Source of the DNA: CAZYVU01 sp964651435 | Lineage (GTDB): Bacteria > Desulfobacterota > Syntrophorhabdia > Syntrophorhabdales > CAYQXL01 | Direction of reading: 5' to 3' | Assembly (NCBI GenBank): GCA_964651435.1 | Contig: CAZYVU010000039.1 | Location: forward strand, 1-27,887 | DNA: 27,887 bases | Shown: positions 1 through 7,859 of the stretch, piece after piece | Numbering within the stretch: position 1 is the first letter of the stretch | How the letters are laid out: each line of letters opens with the position of its first letter | Made by a program: the position numbers and the translations under genes | The notes under the pieces: generated by a model | Seen by the model: only the letters and a program-made list of their open reading frames with translations | What the model was told of the DNA's origin: nothing | Databases searched by the model: none

Positions 1-41
1 CCGGCTTCTATGATAAGTTCAGTAGGCATAGTGAAAACCCG

Positions 42-131
42 TTTGTCTGGTTTGTCTGGTTTGTTTGGTTTGTCTGGTTTGTCTGGTTTGTCTGGTTTGT
101 TTGGTTTGTTTGGTTTGTTTGGTTTGTCTGG
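42..131. repeat. 9-bp tandem array, TTTGTYTGG x10
   Basis: Ten contiguous 9-bp units, TTTGTCTGG or TTTGTTTGG, with no interruption. It lies just beyond the stop codon of the four-helix-bundle gene. Because nine is a multiple of three, it produces a spurious Gly-Leu-Ser/Phe open frame. The same nonamer family recurs at 564-638 (opposite orientation), 2900-2944, 14323-14339 and 27829-27887. Confidence 0.95.
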
Positions 132-152
132 TTCTCAATCTAACAGGCCGTT

Positions 153-545
153 TTACTGCCTTTTCTTGGTCGTGCGTTCCATGTTCTTGAGAAGGTAGGT
201 AATCAGGCCTGAAATTAGCTTGGCGGTCTTGCCTGCCTGCTCATACAACTGCTCAAAGGATGGATCGTCCAGGTATCCTTGGTCCCTGGCCAAGTAAAGA
301 TGCGACTGAAGCTCGGCTGCGGACGAGACCCCTATAAAAAGAAACTGTGTGAACTCCCGGTTCGATCTCCTGACAAATCCTTCCGCTATATTGCCCGACA
401 CGGATACTGCCGCACCGATGCATTGGTCTCTTAGCCTTGCATCCCGACTAAAGCCCGCGTTGTTTCTTATGGCCCTATAGGTGAGGTTCGCCAGCTTCCT
501 TGCCTCCTGCCAACAATCCAGATCTTCAAAACGCAGTACCTTCAT
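153..545 (-). CDS. four-helix-bundle protein (S23/TIGR02436 family)
   Basis: This 130-residue protein matches the small four-helix-bundle family first found in intervening sequences of 23S rRNA genes (S23-like; TIGR02436). Family marks visible are an N-terminal F-x-D-L-x-x-W-Q-x-A helix (about residues 6-28), the R-x-Q-C-x-x-A-A-x-S-V-x-x-N-I-A-E-G helix (about 38-58), the N-R-E-F-x-x-F-L helix and a final helix rich in Leu and Lys. Length is typical. The molecular role of the family is unclear; some members assemble as pentamers, and the Avd protein of diversity-generating retroelements has a related fold. No reverse transcriptase or rRNA gene is visible here. The ATG at 545 has no strong ribosome binding site. 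The gene is bracketed by 9-bp arrays in opposite orientations, which suggests a cassette added to the end of the polysaccharide operon. Confidence 0.85.
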   Translation of the reverse strand: MKVLRFEDLDCWQEARKLANLTYRAIRNNAGFSRDARLRDQCIGAAVSVSGNIAEGFVRRSNREFTQFLFIGVSSAAELQSHLYLARDQGYLDDPSFEQLYEQAGKTAKLISGLITYLLKNMERTTKKRQ

Positions 546-563
546 GGGCGCAGCCGCATTTAA

Positions 564-638
564 CCTAATAAACCTAATAAACTAAACAAACTAAACAAAC
601 TAAACAAACTAAACAAACTAAACAAACTAAACAAACTA
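564..638. repeat. 9-bp tandem array, CTAAACAAA x6 plus degenerate units
   Basis: Two CCTAATAAA units (564-581) are followed by six perfect CTAAACAAA units (582-635). The reverse complement, TTTGTTTAG, differs from the TTTGTTTGG unit at 42-131 by one base, so the two arrays form an imperfect inverted pair around the four-helix-bundle gene. The array fills most of the gap between that gene and the wzy-like stop codon. Confidence 0.93.
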
Positions 639-649
639 TATAACTGCCT

Positions 650-2029
650 CTATTCTTCATTCAGCCGGCTGAGGGACACGGAGAGGCCGGCGAGGAGGGC
701 CAGGAGGATGGCGTTCGACGGAATGTGGAGGTTGAAGTCCATGATGCTGTGAAAGGCGATGGTGGTGAAGGAGGCGAAGAACGCGCCCTTCAGGTATGTC
801 TCGCGCTCCGTCCATTCCGAGGAGACGAAGATTTTCAGGACGAGAATGATGAAGGCCGTGACGAGGGCCGTGCCGACGACGCCTGCCTCCATGAGGAGCT
901 GAACGTAGTCGTTGTGGGCCATATCGTAGAAATACCACGTCGCCGGGTGGTAGAGCTTGAAGGCGTGCCCGTAGGTGCCGATGCCGCTGCCGAAGACGGG
1001 AAAGTCAAGAAAGGCGCCGAGCGTGGCCTTCCAGACCGTTACCCGCTCGTGGTGCGGGATGTCGAGCTGCGAAAAACGCTCCAGCAGGGGCGAAACGCCC
1101 AGGTAGGCCAGAAAGGCGATGAGGACGGCCACGAAGAGCAGGATGGGGATGAAGCGCCTGCGGGAGGTCTTTGCGCTGAGCACGAAGAGGCAGAAGACGA
1201 AGACACCGGCAAAGAAGGCCATGACGCCGCCGCGTGAGAGGCTGAAAAAGACCGTCACGGCCATGGCCAGCCCGTAGAGGAGGTAGCGGATCTTGCGGTC
1301 CAGCGTGGCCGCCGTGAAGCCGGCGGCAAGGGCGAAGGGGAAGATCATGTTTATCCATCCCGCGTAGTGGTTCTTGTTCACGAAGGGTCCGAAGGGCTGG
1401 GCACGAGGGTTCGAAATGGCGGAAAACCAGTAGATCTTTTCGTTCCACGTGGCCCTCTGGACGATGGCGAAGATGGCGAGAATGAAGCCGAAGAAGACGA
1501 GCATGCGGATGAGAATTCTCACGTCTTCCTTGTCGTGGAAGCCGAAGGCGGCCATGAGAAAGACCATGAGGTAGATGGCGACGTGGGCCAGCTCCAGCTC
1601 CGTGGCAAAGGGATAGACGGAGATGGAGTGGAACATGGGCAGGCTCGCGATGGGCTGGGCGGATGCGGCGTCGGGCGCGACGGCGGCCGCCGGCAGGGTC
1701 GGAAGGGCCAGGAGGGTCTTGAGGGCCGGATGGATCGCCTTCAGGAGCACCGTGGGCAGGGGAACGAGCTGAAAGAGACCGTAGGCAAAGAGGGCCGCCG
1801 TGAGGATCAAGAGCCGCTTTGGATCGGGGTTTACATAGGAATCCGCATCGGGGTCCCTATCGGCGCCCGGGGGGAGCGTGGGCGAGAGGGGGAAACGGTC
1901 CCACTTTCTGACGAAGGCGATAAAGGCCACCGCCGTCACGATGCCCACAATGGCGATGGCCCACTCCTCGACGGCACCAAAGAGCAGCGTGGAGACTACG
2001 ACGATTGCGACGAGGAAGAGACCGGTCAT
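650..2029 (-). CDS. O-antigen ligase/polymerase family membrane protein (Wzy-like)
   Basis: A 459-residue polytopic membrane protein with roughly ten hydrophobic segments and a long hydrophilic loop, typical of the Wzy/WaaL superfamily (Wzy_C, PF04932). Conserved-looking marks are F-V-N-K-N-H-Y-A-G at about residue 215, S-L-S-R-G-G at about 263, and the H-N-D-Y-V-Q-L-L-M-E-A-G periplasmic-loop motif at about 368. Family members polymerise undecaprenyl-linked repeat units or ligate glycans in the inner membrane. Beside Wza- and Wzc-like genes, and with no lipid A genes in view, polymerase is the more likely role. It is the last polysaccharide gene of the leftward operon and lies 109 bp downstream of the phosphatase gene. 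No clear ribosome binding site precedes the ATG at 2029. Confidence 0.85.
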   Translation of the reverse strand: MTGLFLVAIVVVSTLLFGAVEEWAIAIVGIVTAVAFIAFVRKWDRFPLSPTLPPGADRDPDADSYVNPDPKRLLILTAALFAYGLFQLVPLPTVLLKAIHPALKTLLALPTLPAAAVAPDAASAQPIASLPMFHSISVYPFATELELAHVAIYLMVFLMAAFGFHDKEDVRILIRMLVFFGFILAIFAIVQRATWNEKIYWFSAISNPRAQPFGPFVNKNHYAGWINMIFPFALAAGFTAATLDRKIRYLLYGLAMAVTVFFSLSRGGVMAFFAGVFVFCLFVLSAKTSRRRFIPILLFVAVLIAFLAYLGVSPLLERFSQLDIPHHERVTVWKATLGAFLDFPVFGSGIGTYGHAFKLYHPATWYFYDMAHNDYVQLLMEAGVVGTALVTAFIILVLKIFVSSEWTERETYLKGAFFASFTTIAFHSIMDFNLHIPSNAILLALLAGLSVSLSRLNEE

Positions 2030-2138
2030 AGGGGTTAGGGTTGCGGTGAACGGGTGGTTGAGGGTGCCGGGTGCTGAGAGGGGGTGCCGGGTACGGGCTG
2101 CGGGGGACAGTTAAAAGGTACGGGGCATCCCTTCGCGG

Positions 2139-2882
2139 TTATTGACGGGATGGCGGTATGGCGTCGAGGATCTTTCGCGGATTTTGATAGAAGAGCCTGT
2201 CGGCCGTGGCCCTGTCGAACTGGCGCAGGACCTCGCGGTAGGCCTTGGACAGCACCGGCGGGCGGCGCGACACACCGTGGGAGTCGGTAGCAACGAACTC
2301 GACCTGACCCTTGTCGATGAGGGAAAGGGTGAACTTCTTTATCTCCCGGCCGAACCCACCGGTAATGCTGAGCGCCGTCACCTGACAGAGGACGCCCTCG
2401 CCGCGCAGGCCTTTAAGAAGCTTGGGCTTGTCGAGCAAGTAGGGGCAGCGCTCCGGGTGCGTCAGGATGGGGATGAGGCCCCGCTGCCTCAACTGAAAGA
2501 TGAGGTGCTCAACGTTGGGCGGCATGGCGTACTCGGGAAACTCGATGAGCAGGTAGGGAGACCCGGCCAGTGTGGCCACCTCGTCGGTGCCGACGAGCTC
2601 CGGCAGATCCGGCATGATGCGCACATCGGAGCCGGGCAGGAGCTCGATGTCCTTGGGCACCTGCTCCCGAAGCCGCGTCAAGGCCTCGCGAATGGCGCCC
2701 GCCTTGTTCTCGTAGGATCCGGGCATGTAGTGCGGCGTGGCGAAGATGTGGGTGATGCCGTCTTCCCGGGCCGTCGTCGCCATGGCCACCGACTCCTCTG
2801 CGGTGTCGGGCCCGTCGTCGAGGCCGGGCAGCAGGTGGCAGTGAATATCGATGAAGCCTGAGGAGGAATCGTCAGAAGTCAC
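2139..2882 (-). CDS. cpsB: PHP-family tyrosine-protein phosphatase (CpsB/YwqE type)
   Basis: A 247-residue PHP metal-dependent phosphatase of the CpsB/CapC/YwqE family, expected to dephosphorylate the C-terminal tyrosines of the BY-kinase encoded two genes upstream. Visible motifs are D-I-H-C-H-L-L-P-G-L-D-D-G (12-24), A-T-P-H-Y (48-52), P-G-S-D (83-86), I-E-F-P-E-Y (113-118), L-T-H-P-E-R (140-145) and A-T-D-S-H-G (198-203). The metal-ligand Glu usual in the P-G-x-E motif is Asp86 here, a conservative change. The start is a GTG at 2882, 17 bp after a 9-bp repeat array and without a recognisable Shine-Dalgarno sequence; no in-frame ATG lies near it. The 189-bp gap upstream is filled by repeats, unlike the tight joints elsewhere in the operon. 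Confidence 0.92.
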   Translation of the reverse strand: MTSDDSSSGFIDIHCHLLPGLDDGPDTAEESVAMATTAREDGITHIFATPHYMPGSYENKAGAIREALTRLREQVPKDIELLPGSDVRIMPDLPELVGTDEVATLAGSPYLLIEFPEYAMPPNVEHLIFQLRQRGLIPILTHPERCPYLLDKPKLLKGLRGEGVLCQVTALSITGGFGREIKKFTLSLIDKGQVEFVATDSHGVSRRPPVLSKAYREVLRQFDRATADRLFYQNPRKILDAIPPSRQ

Positions 2883-2899
2883 AGGTGAAGTGGGAACCG

Positions 2900-2944
2900 T
2901 TTGTCTGGTTTGTCTGGTTTATATGGTTTGTCTGGTTCGTTTAG
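2900..2944. repeat. 9-bp tandem array, TTTGTCTGG x5
   Basis: Five 9-bp units: TTTGTCTGG twice, TTTATATGG, TTTGTCTGG and TTCGTTTAG. It lies between the TPR gene and the cpsB-like GTG start and forms the distal end of a composite element that begins at the TPR stop codon. Confidence 0.9.
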
Positions 2945-2997
2945 GGTCAGGGCTCTTTTCCTGCGCCCCCGCCTCAACCCTCCCACGCCTCTCTTCT

Positions 2998-3032
2998 AAC
3001 CCAAAACCTATAACTCAAAACTCAAAACGGTC
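2998..3032. repeat. degenerate 7-bp array (AACTCAA-type)
   Basis: Five heptamers in a row: AACCCAA, AACCTAT, AACTCAA, AACTCAA and AACGGTC. On the minus strand they read TTGRGTT, the same heptamer family as the TTTTGGG array after lon (14219-14274). It is a middle part of the composite element in this gap. Confidence 0.75.
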
Positions 3033-3049
3033 TTCAAAAAGTGGCGAAG

Positions 3050-3089
3050 CAAGACCTGACCCCAGAGTTTTTTATGACCCCAGAGTTTG
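3050..3089 (-). repeat. REP-like element, GGGGTCA core, one full and one partial copy
   Basis: Read on the minus strand, 3070-3050 contains AACTCTGGGGTCAGGTCTTG, repeated exactly at 14169-14188. A second, shorter copy (3075-3089) precedes it. The partial copy encodes the last residues (T-L-G-S) of the TPR protein, and the stop codon at 3072-3074 lies between the two copies. The core resembles REP-like intergenic repeats spread by REP-associated tyrosine transposases. That link is inference, because no transposase gene is in the window. Confidence 0.8.
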
Positions 3090-4340
3090 TGAGGTGGAGG
3101 ATTGGGGGTAGAGGGTGACGGAGTCGACCCACACGTCGCCGGAGATCTTGTTGTCGAAGCGGTCGGAGCGCTCGCGCTTGATGCCGACCTTGATGGCCTT
3201 GCACTCCGGCGGCACGGTGAAGTCGAGCTCCAGGTCCTTCCAGGGCGTGGAGCCGGTGACGGGCTCCGTCTTTTTGGCAAGCCCCCGACAGCCCTGGCCC
3301 GCCACCTCGAGGATAATGCCGTTGCGCGTCGTCAGGGCCTCTGTGGAGACGCGGGCCATGAGCAGGTACTGGCCGCCCCCGGTGACGGGAACGATCTGAG
3401 AGGCGAGATACACCTCGGGGTTCGAGGTTCCGTCGAACTGGGCGCTTAGGGAGGCGCGGCCGGAGCGGCGGACATCCTGGTCGATGAAGACGTCTGTGCC
3501 GTCTGCCTTGCCCAGGCGCCAGTCGAAGCCGCCGTCCTGGACGGGCAGCTCGAAGCTGCCGTTCCAGATGAGGCTCGCCACCGAGTCCGGGTCACCGAGG
3601 AGGCCGAATGATCTGCGGTACTCGCCCCAGACGGTGAGTGCCTGGTCTATCTTGTTGGCGTTAATGAGGAAGTCCACGTAGGTGAGGTAGTCCGTTCTCG
3701 ACCTATCCCATGAGCCCATGCGCTGCCACACGGCCTCCGCTTCGGAGAGAAGCCTGTGGGCCATGAGGAAGTCCAGGTAGGCCCGATACTCGCCGTATTC
3801 GTTCGCCACCAGCGTGTCGAGGATGTAGGCCGGAGGGAACCCCATGGCGAAAAAGAGGCCGTAGATTTCCGGGCGTGCCGACGGGTTGAGGGCCACATAC
3901 TGGCGGAAAAAGGGCACAGCGTCCTTTGTCTGCCCCTGCGTGAGCAGCAGCACCCCCGTCTCCCACTGGACGCCCTTGTCGCTCCGCTCCAGGAGGCCCG
4001 CCCGCTTGAAGGCATAGGTGGCAGGCGGTGAGAGGCCGAGGTCTTCGTAGCTTCGGGCAAGGAGCAGCCATGCCCGGCCCTCGGCAGGGTTTTTCGCCAA
4101 GGCCTTGCGCAGGTATGTTACCGCCCGCTCCAACGCCTCCCGGTCGTGGGTCACGTAGTCGACCAGGGCAAGGCGCATGGCGTACCCCGCGTCCTCAGGC
4201 ACCACCGCCCGCGCCAGGCGGAGCCTCGTCGCGCTCGCCTGGGGGCTTGCGGTAATGACCTGGGCTACAAGGGGCCTGAGAAGCACCACGACCATGATGA
4301 CGGAGACGGCCACGGCGGTCCGCCTGAAGGCGACTGTCAT
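3072..4340 (-). CDS. TPR and jelly-roll domain protein of the polysaccharide operon
   Basis: A 422-residue membrane-anchored or exported protein of unknown precise function. An N-terminal hydrophobic helix (about 8-28) is followed by an alpha-helical tetratricopeptide-like region (about 60-240), including one clear TPR with the pattern A-x-x-x-L-x-K-A-L-x-x-x-P near residues 74-87. The C-terminal part (about 260-410) begins N-G-S-F-E-L-P and looks like a beta-sandwich carbohydrate-binding module. Such proteins near Wzc/Wza genes may act as periplasmic scaffolds or glycan-binding factors; this is inference. Its ATG overlaps the kinase stop codon by 4 nt (ATGA), indicating translational coupling. 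The final residues come from a REP-like repeat, so the original C-terminus may have been replaced. Confidence 0.82.
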   Translation of the reverse strand: MTVAFRRTAVAVSVIMVVVLLRPLVAQVITASPQASATRLRLARAVVPEDAGYAMRLALVDYVTHDREALERAVTYLRKALAKNPAEGRAWLLLARSYEDLGLSPPATYAFKRAGLLERSDKGVQWETGVLLLTQGQTKDAVPFFRQYVALNPSARPEIYGLFFAMGFPPAYILDTLVANEYGEYRAYLDFLMAHRLLSEAEAVWQRMGSWDRSRTDYLTYVDFLINANKIDQALTVWGEYRRSFGLLGDPDSVASLIWNGSFELPVQDGGFDWRLGKADGTDVFIDQDVRRSGRASLSAQFDGTSNPEVYLASQIVPVTGGGQYLLMARVSTEALTTRNGIILEVAGQGCRGLAKKTEPVTGSTPWKDLELDFTVPPECKAIKVGIKRERSDRFDNKISGDVWVDSVTLYPQSSTSQTLGS

Positions 4341-6664
4341 GCCTCGGCCTGCGAATCGGGCTTTGGTTTCGCCCTTCTCGACTTTCGCACCTTCTTGCCC
4401 GGCTCTTCCTCGGCGTAGTAGTAGGAGTAGTAATAGTTGTAGGAGCTGTACCGGAGGTCCGATTCTCTGATACCGTTGAGCACCACGCCGAGGATGCGGG
4501 TGTTGACGCCGCGGAGCAGCTTCTTGGCCTGGATCACCGATTCTTTCGGCGTCAGGCCGGCGCGCACGACGAGAACGACGCCGTCGATGGAGGTGCTCAG
4601 AATGAGGCTGTCAGAGAGCCCCAGCACAGGCGGTGAATCGAGGAGGACGAAGGCATACCTGCCGAAGAGCTCTGTAATGAGGTCTTTCATGCGGTATGAG
4701 CTCAAGAGCTCCGACGGGTTCGGAGGGATGATGCCGGCGACGATGACATCGAGGTTGGGGACGTGCGACTGGTGGATGAACCCTTCCGTATCGATCTCCA
4801 CGTGGCCCGTCAGGTAGGAGCTCAGGCCGTTGCTGTTGTCCATGTTAAAGACCTTGTGGAGCTGGGGCTTCCGCAGGTCGCAGTCGACGACGATGCCTCT
4901 GCCTATGGAGTTGCCGAGCGTCACACCCAGGTTGATGCACGTCGTCGTCTTGCCCTCGCCGCTCCTGGCCGAGGTGATCAGGATGATCCTCGGGGCCCTG
5001 ACGGGCGATGCAAACTGGATGTAGGTGCCGATGGAGCGGTAGGCCTCGACGAGCGTCGACTTTTTGTCTGTGGCGGTGACACCGCTCACCATGGGCTTTA
5101 CCTCGCCCTCGACGAGGAGCGACTGGTGGGGGACGATACCGAGCGACGGCAGCAGGATGGTCTTCTCCACGTCGTCGGGCGTCTTCACCGTGTTGTCCAG
5201 ATATTCGACGAAAAAGGCCAGGCCGATGCCGCCGCAGGCGCCGATGACAAGGGCGAAGAGGATGTTCTTGAGCCTGTCGGGCTTGTGCGGCTTCCGGGGC
5301 GGGTCTGCCTTGTCCAGCACGACGATGTTGCTCGTCGTCAGGCTCGCCGAAATGCCCGTCTCCTTGAGCCGCTGTAGGATGCCGTTGTAGAGCTCCCGGT
5401 TCGTGTCGGCGTCGCGCTTCAGGATCTGGTACTGAACGGTCTTGTCGTTCATGGCCAGCGCTTCCTGCTTGTACTTCTCGATCTCCGACTGGAGGAAATT
5501 CTCCCTGGCCACAGCAAACTGGTAGTCCTTCCGCAGCGTCGAGATGGTGCGCCCCGCCTCCCGGGCGATCTGGGCCTTCAGTGCCTTGATCTCCTCGTTC
5601 AGCTTGGCCATCTTGGGGTACTCGGGCTTATAGATGACGGAGAGCTTGCTGTACTCCGTTTCCTTTGCCACAAGCTCCTTGCGAATGGCCTCCACGCCCG
5701 GCGTCGTTGCGATGCTGGAGAGGAGTGTTTCGTCGTCCTCCCTGGCCTCCTTGAGGAGCATCTCCTTGTTGATGCGCTCCGACGTCGCCTTGGAGAGCTC
5801 GGCCGTCAGCTCGTCGAGGCGGTCGAAATTGACCGTTTTGCCGCGCTTTTCGTCTCCCTGGCCACCGGCGGGCGAATCGATGGCCGAGACCAGGGGCCTC
5901 ACGATCCTGTTGGCCGAGACGAAACGGTTCAGGGCCTCTTCCGACCGCTCCACCTTCGCCTTCATCTCGATGAGCTGCTTTTCCAGCCAGTCGCGGGCCT
6001 GTATGGTCGATTCGAAGGCGCTCTCCATGTTGAGGCCGATATAGGAGTTGGCGACCTCGTTGACGGCCCGGGCCGCAAGCTCCGGATCGGCGTCATCGAC
6101 ACTCACGTTGACGAGCTTCGTCTTCGGGACGACCATGACGGTCAGGTTCGAGAGCAGGTCGTTTACGGCCGAAGACTCGACATGGTCGGCCGACTCCTCG
6201 TCCTGCTGCTTCGCGCCTGCCCCTCGTCCCACCGAACGGCGCGCCGGCCTTTCCACCTTTGCCCTTTCAGCCGTCCGGCCGGTGCGGCTGATGCCCATGG
6301 CCCGTATGGTGCGCCGCGCCAGCTTTTTGCTCTGCAGCACCTTGAGCTGCGTTTCCATGAACTCGGGGCTGGCATAGCCGTAATACATCTGCTGCTGCTG
6401 TCCGAAGACGATGGGCGGGGCCTGCGGCTCGATCTTGAGCGTAACGGTGGCCCGGTAGATGGGCGTGATAAGGTAGGTACCGATGACGACGGTGGTGACG
6501 GTGACGAGGAAAAAGGTGAGGACGATCCATTTCCGCCTCAGTATGAGGTGGACGTAGTCCCACAGGTGGCGGCCCCCCTCTTCCTGCTCGTACTCGGGCC
6601 CCACATCCCTGTCCCCGAAGAGGGGCTCAACGGGCAACTTTTCCGTCGGCGACTCGCTGCTCAC
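4337..6664 (-). CDS. wzc: polysaccharide co-polymerase/BY-type tyrosine kinase (Wzc-like)
   Basis: A 775-residue fusion of a Wzz chain-length domain and a bacterial tyrosine kinase. An N-terminal membrane helix near residues 47-68 leads into the Wzz domain; a long coiled-coil periplasmic region follows, then a second membrane helix near residues 470-490. The cytoplasmic kinase has Walker A (S-G-E-G-K-T-T, about 567-573), Walker A' (V-D-C-D-L-R-K-P, about 590-597) and Walker B (V-L-L-D-S-P-P, about 672-678). The tail carries a tyrosine cluster, Y-S-S-Y-N-Y-Y-Y-S-Y-Y-Y (739-750), the usual autophosphorylation site, followed by a basic segment. It should set glycan length and gate export with the Wza-like protein, and be reset by the CpsB-like phosphatase. 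Translation starts at a GTG, and the 3' end overlaps the TPR gene by 4 nt. Confidence 0.93.
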   Translation of the reverse strand: MSSESPTEKLPVEPLFGDRDVGPEYEQEEGGRHLWDYVHLILRRKWIVLTFFLVTVTTVVIGTYLITPIYRATVTLKIEPQAPPIVFGQQQQMYYGYASPEFMETQLKVLQSKKLARRTIRAMGISRTGRTAERAKVERPARRSVGRGAGAKQQDEESADHVESSAVNDLLSNLTVMVVPKTKLVNVSVDDADPELAARAVNEVANSYIGLNMESAFESTIQARDWLEKQLIEMKAKVERSEEALNRFVSANRIVRPLVSAIDSPAGGQGDEKRGKTVNFDRLDELTAELSKATSERINKEMLLKEAREDDETLLSSIATTPGVEAIRKELVAKETEYSKLSVIYKPEYPKMAKLNEEIKALKAQIAREAGRTISTLRKDYQFAVARENFLQSEIEKYKQEALAMNDKTVQYQILKRDADTNRELYNGILQRLKETGISASLTTSNIVVLDKADPPRKPHKPDRLKNILFALVIGACGGIGLAFFVEYLDNTVKTPDDVEKTILLPSLGIVPHQSLLVEGEVKPMVSGVTATDKKSTLVEAYRSIGTYIQFASPVRAPRIILITSARSGEGKTTTCINLGVTLGNSIGRGIVVDCDLRKPQLHKVFNMDNSNGLSSYLTGHVEIDTEGFIHQSHVPNLDVIVAGIIPPNPSELLSSYRMKDLITELFGRYAFVLLDSPPVLGLSDSLILSTSIDGVVLVVRAGLTPKESVIQAKKLLRGVNTRILGVVLNGIRESDLRYSSYNYYYSYYYAEEEPGKKVRKSRRAKPKPDSQAEA

Positions 6665-6758
6665 CCTTTTTCACCTCTTCGCGGCGGCTTCGGCCAAAGC
6701 CCTGCCCCCGCCGGTCGCTGTAATGAATGATGGCTCATCTCTGAAGGTCTCATGGCCG

Positions 6759-7823
6759 CTACCACGTCTCAATAATGGTGGGCGGCGTCACCGTAACCGA
6801 TGCGTTCGCCTCACCGAAGGTAAAGGACGGCCTGATCCAGAGCACGACGGTGCTCAACAGGCTCCGTACGACGCTGCTCCCCACGATGACGATGTCGTTG
6901 TCCCGGAGCTCCACGTCATGCACCGTTTCCATCAGGGCCTTGCTGTAGTCTACCTCGATGATCTCGCGCACCCCCGTCCCCGTGTCCCGGAGGATCTTCA
7001 CGTCCGAGCTGTCTGCGGTAAACCTCATGCCCTCGGACATGGCAATGGCCCGGACCACCGTCATCCGGCCCGTCATCTTGTGGAGCCCACGCTTTCGCAC
7101 AGAGCCGTCCACGTAAACGACACCGATGGGCGGCACGTGTATCACGTCGCCGCTGAACACGGGGATGTTGAGGCGCCGGTCGCCCTTGGTGACGAGCTCG
7201 TAAAGGTCGATAACCAGCGTCTCCGTACCCGCCCCCTCATCACCTTCGGCGCGGCCCGTGGGACGGAAGATGTAGCACGTCTTTCCCTCCTCCTTGAGCC
7301 CCTGGGCAAGAAAGAGCATATCGACAAGATACTTCTGCCCCAGGACACTGTAGATGCCCGGCTTCCCGACGGCACCCGTAACGAGGATGTTCTGGGACCT
7401 ATACTCCTTGATGGAGACGGACACGACGGGATCGTGTATGTATTTTCCCAAGGCCGCCGTCAGGTCCTGCTCCAGCTCAGCGGCCGTCCGGCCCTTGGCC
7501 ATGACCTGACCGACAACGGGCAGCCCAATGTACCCCGCATAGTTGACCCGCACCTCCCGCTTCAGCTCCTCCACCTGGAACACCTCGATCTGCAGCAGGT
7601 CCTCCGGTCCTATGACGTAGTCCATGCTCTCCGTGGCCGTGCGCATGGCCGCCGAACGGAGCACCAGCTCGTTCAGGTTTTGCAGCCTCCTGGCCTCCTC
7701 CTGCTCCTTCAGGGCCACAGGGTTAATGACAGGATGGTTCCAGGGAATGGAGTAGGGGCTGCAGCACGCAAAGGCAAGGGGAAGAAGACAGAGGATTAGT
7801 GCGAATTTAAGAGCTGATCGCAT
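6759..7823 (-). CDS. wza: polysaccharide export outer-membrane protein (Wza-like, SLBB)
   Basis: Outer-membrane export channel component of the Wza family, 354 residues from the ATG at 7823. I prefer this start to the GTG at 7871 because it begins directly at a signal sequence, M-R-S-A-L-K-F-A-L-I-L-C-L-L-P, while the longer form adds a Pro/Ser-rich stretch. A lipobox-like L-A-F-A-C places the lipidated Cys at residue 20, though the -3 position is Ala rather than Leu. The Poly_export domain starts near residue 68 (Y-V-I-G-P-E-D-L-L-Q-I) and runs to about 150; one or two SLBB domains follow. The gene is 94 bp upstream of the kinase in the same operon. A strong hairpin without a U-tract lies just upstream. 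Confidence 0.9.
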   Translation of the reverse strand: MRSALKFALILCLLPLAFACCSPYSIPWNHPVINPVALKEQEEARRLQNLNELVLRSAAMRTATESMDYVIGPEDLLQIEVFQVEELKREVRVNYAGYIGLPVVGQVMAKGRTAAELEQDLTAALGKYIHDPVVSVSIKEYRSQNILVTGAVGKPGIYSVLGQKYLVDMLFLAQGLKEEGKTCYIFRPTGRAEGDEGAGTETLVIDLYELVTKGDRRLNIPVFSGDVIHVPPIGVVYVDGSVRKRGLHKMTGRMTVVRAIAMSEGMRFTADSSDVKILRDTGTGVREIIEVDYSKALMETVHDVELRDNDIVIVGSSVVRSLLSTVVLWIRPSFTFGEANASVTVTPPTIIETW

Positions 7824-7859
7824 GAATGTGAACCGGATTAAGGGGGAAGAACTGCTTGA

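Noticed and set aside
42..131. CRISPR array
   Set aside because: The units are 9 bp and contiguous, with no spacers and no cas genes in the window.
10..198. 62-residue Gly-Leu-Ser/Phe repeat peptide reading frame
   Set aside because: It is only the translation of the 9-bp array plus antisense of the four-helix-bundle gene; there is no ribosome binding site and no non-repeat domain.
6723..7799. 358-residue open frame antisense to the wza-like gene
   Set aside because: No family resemblance, and it overlaps a convincing export gene in the opposite direction.
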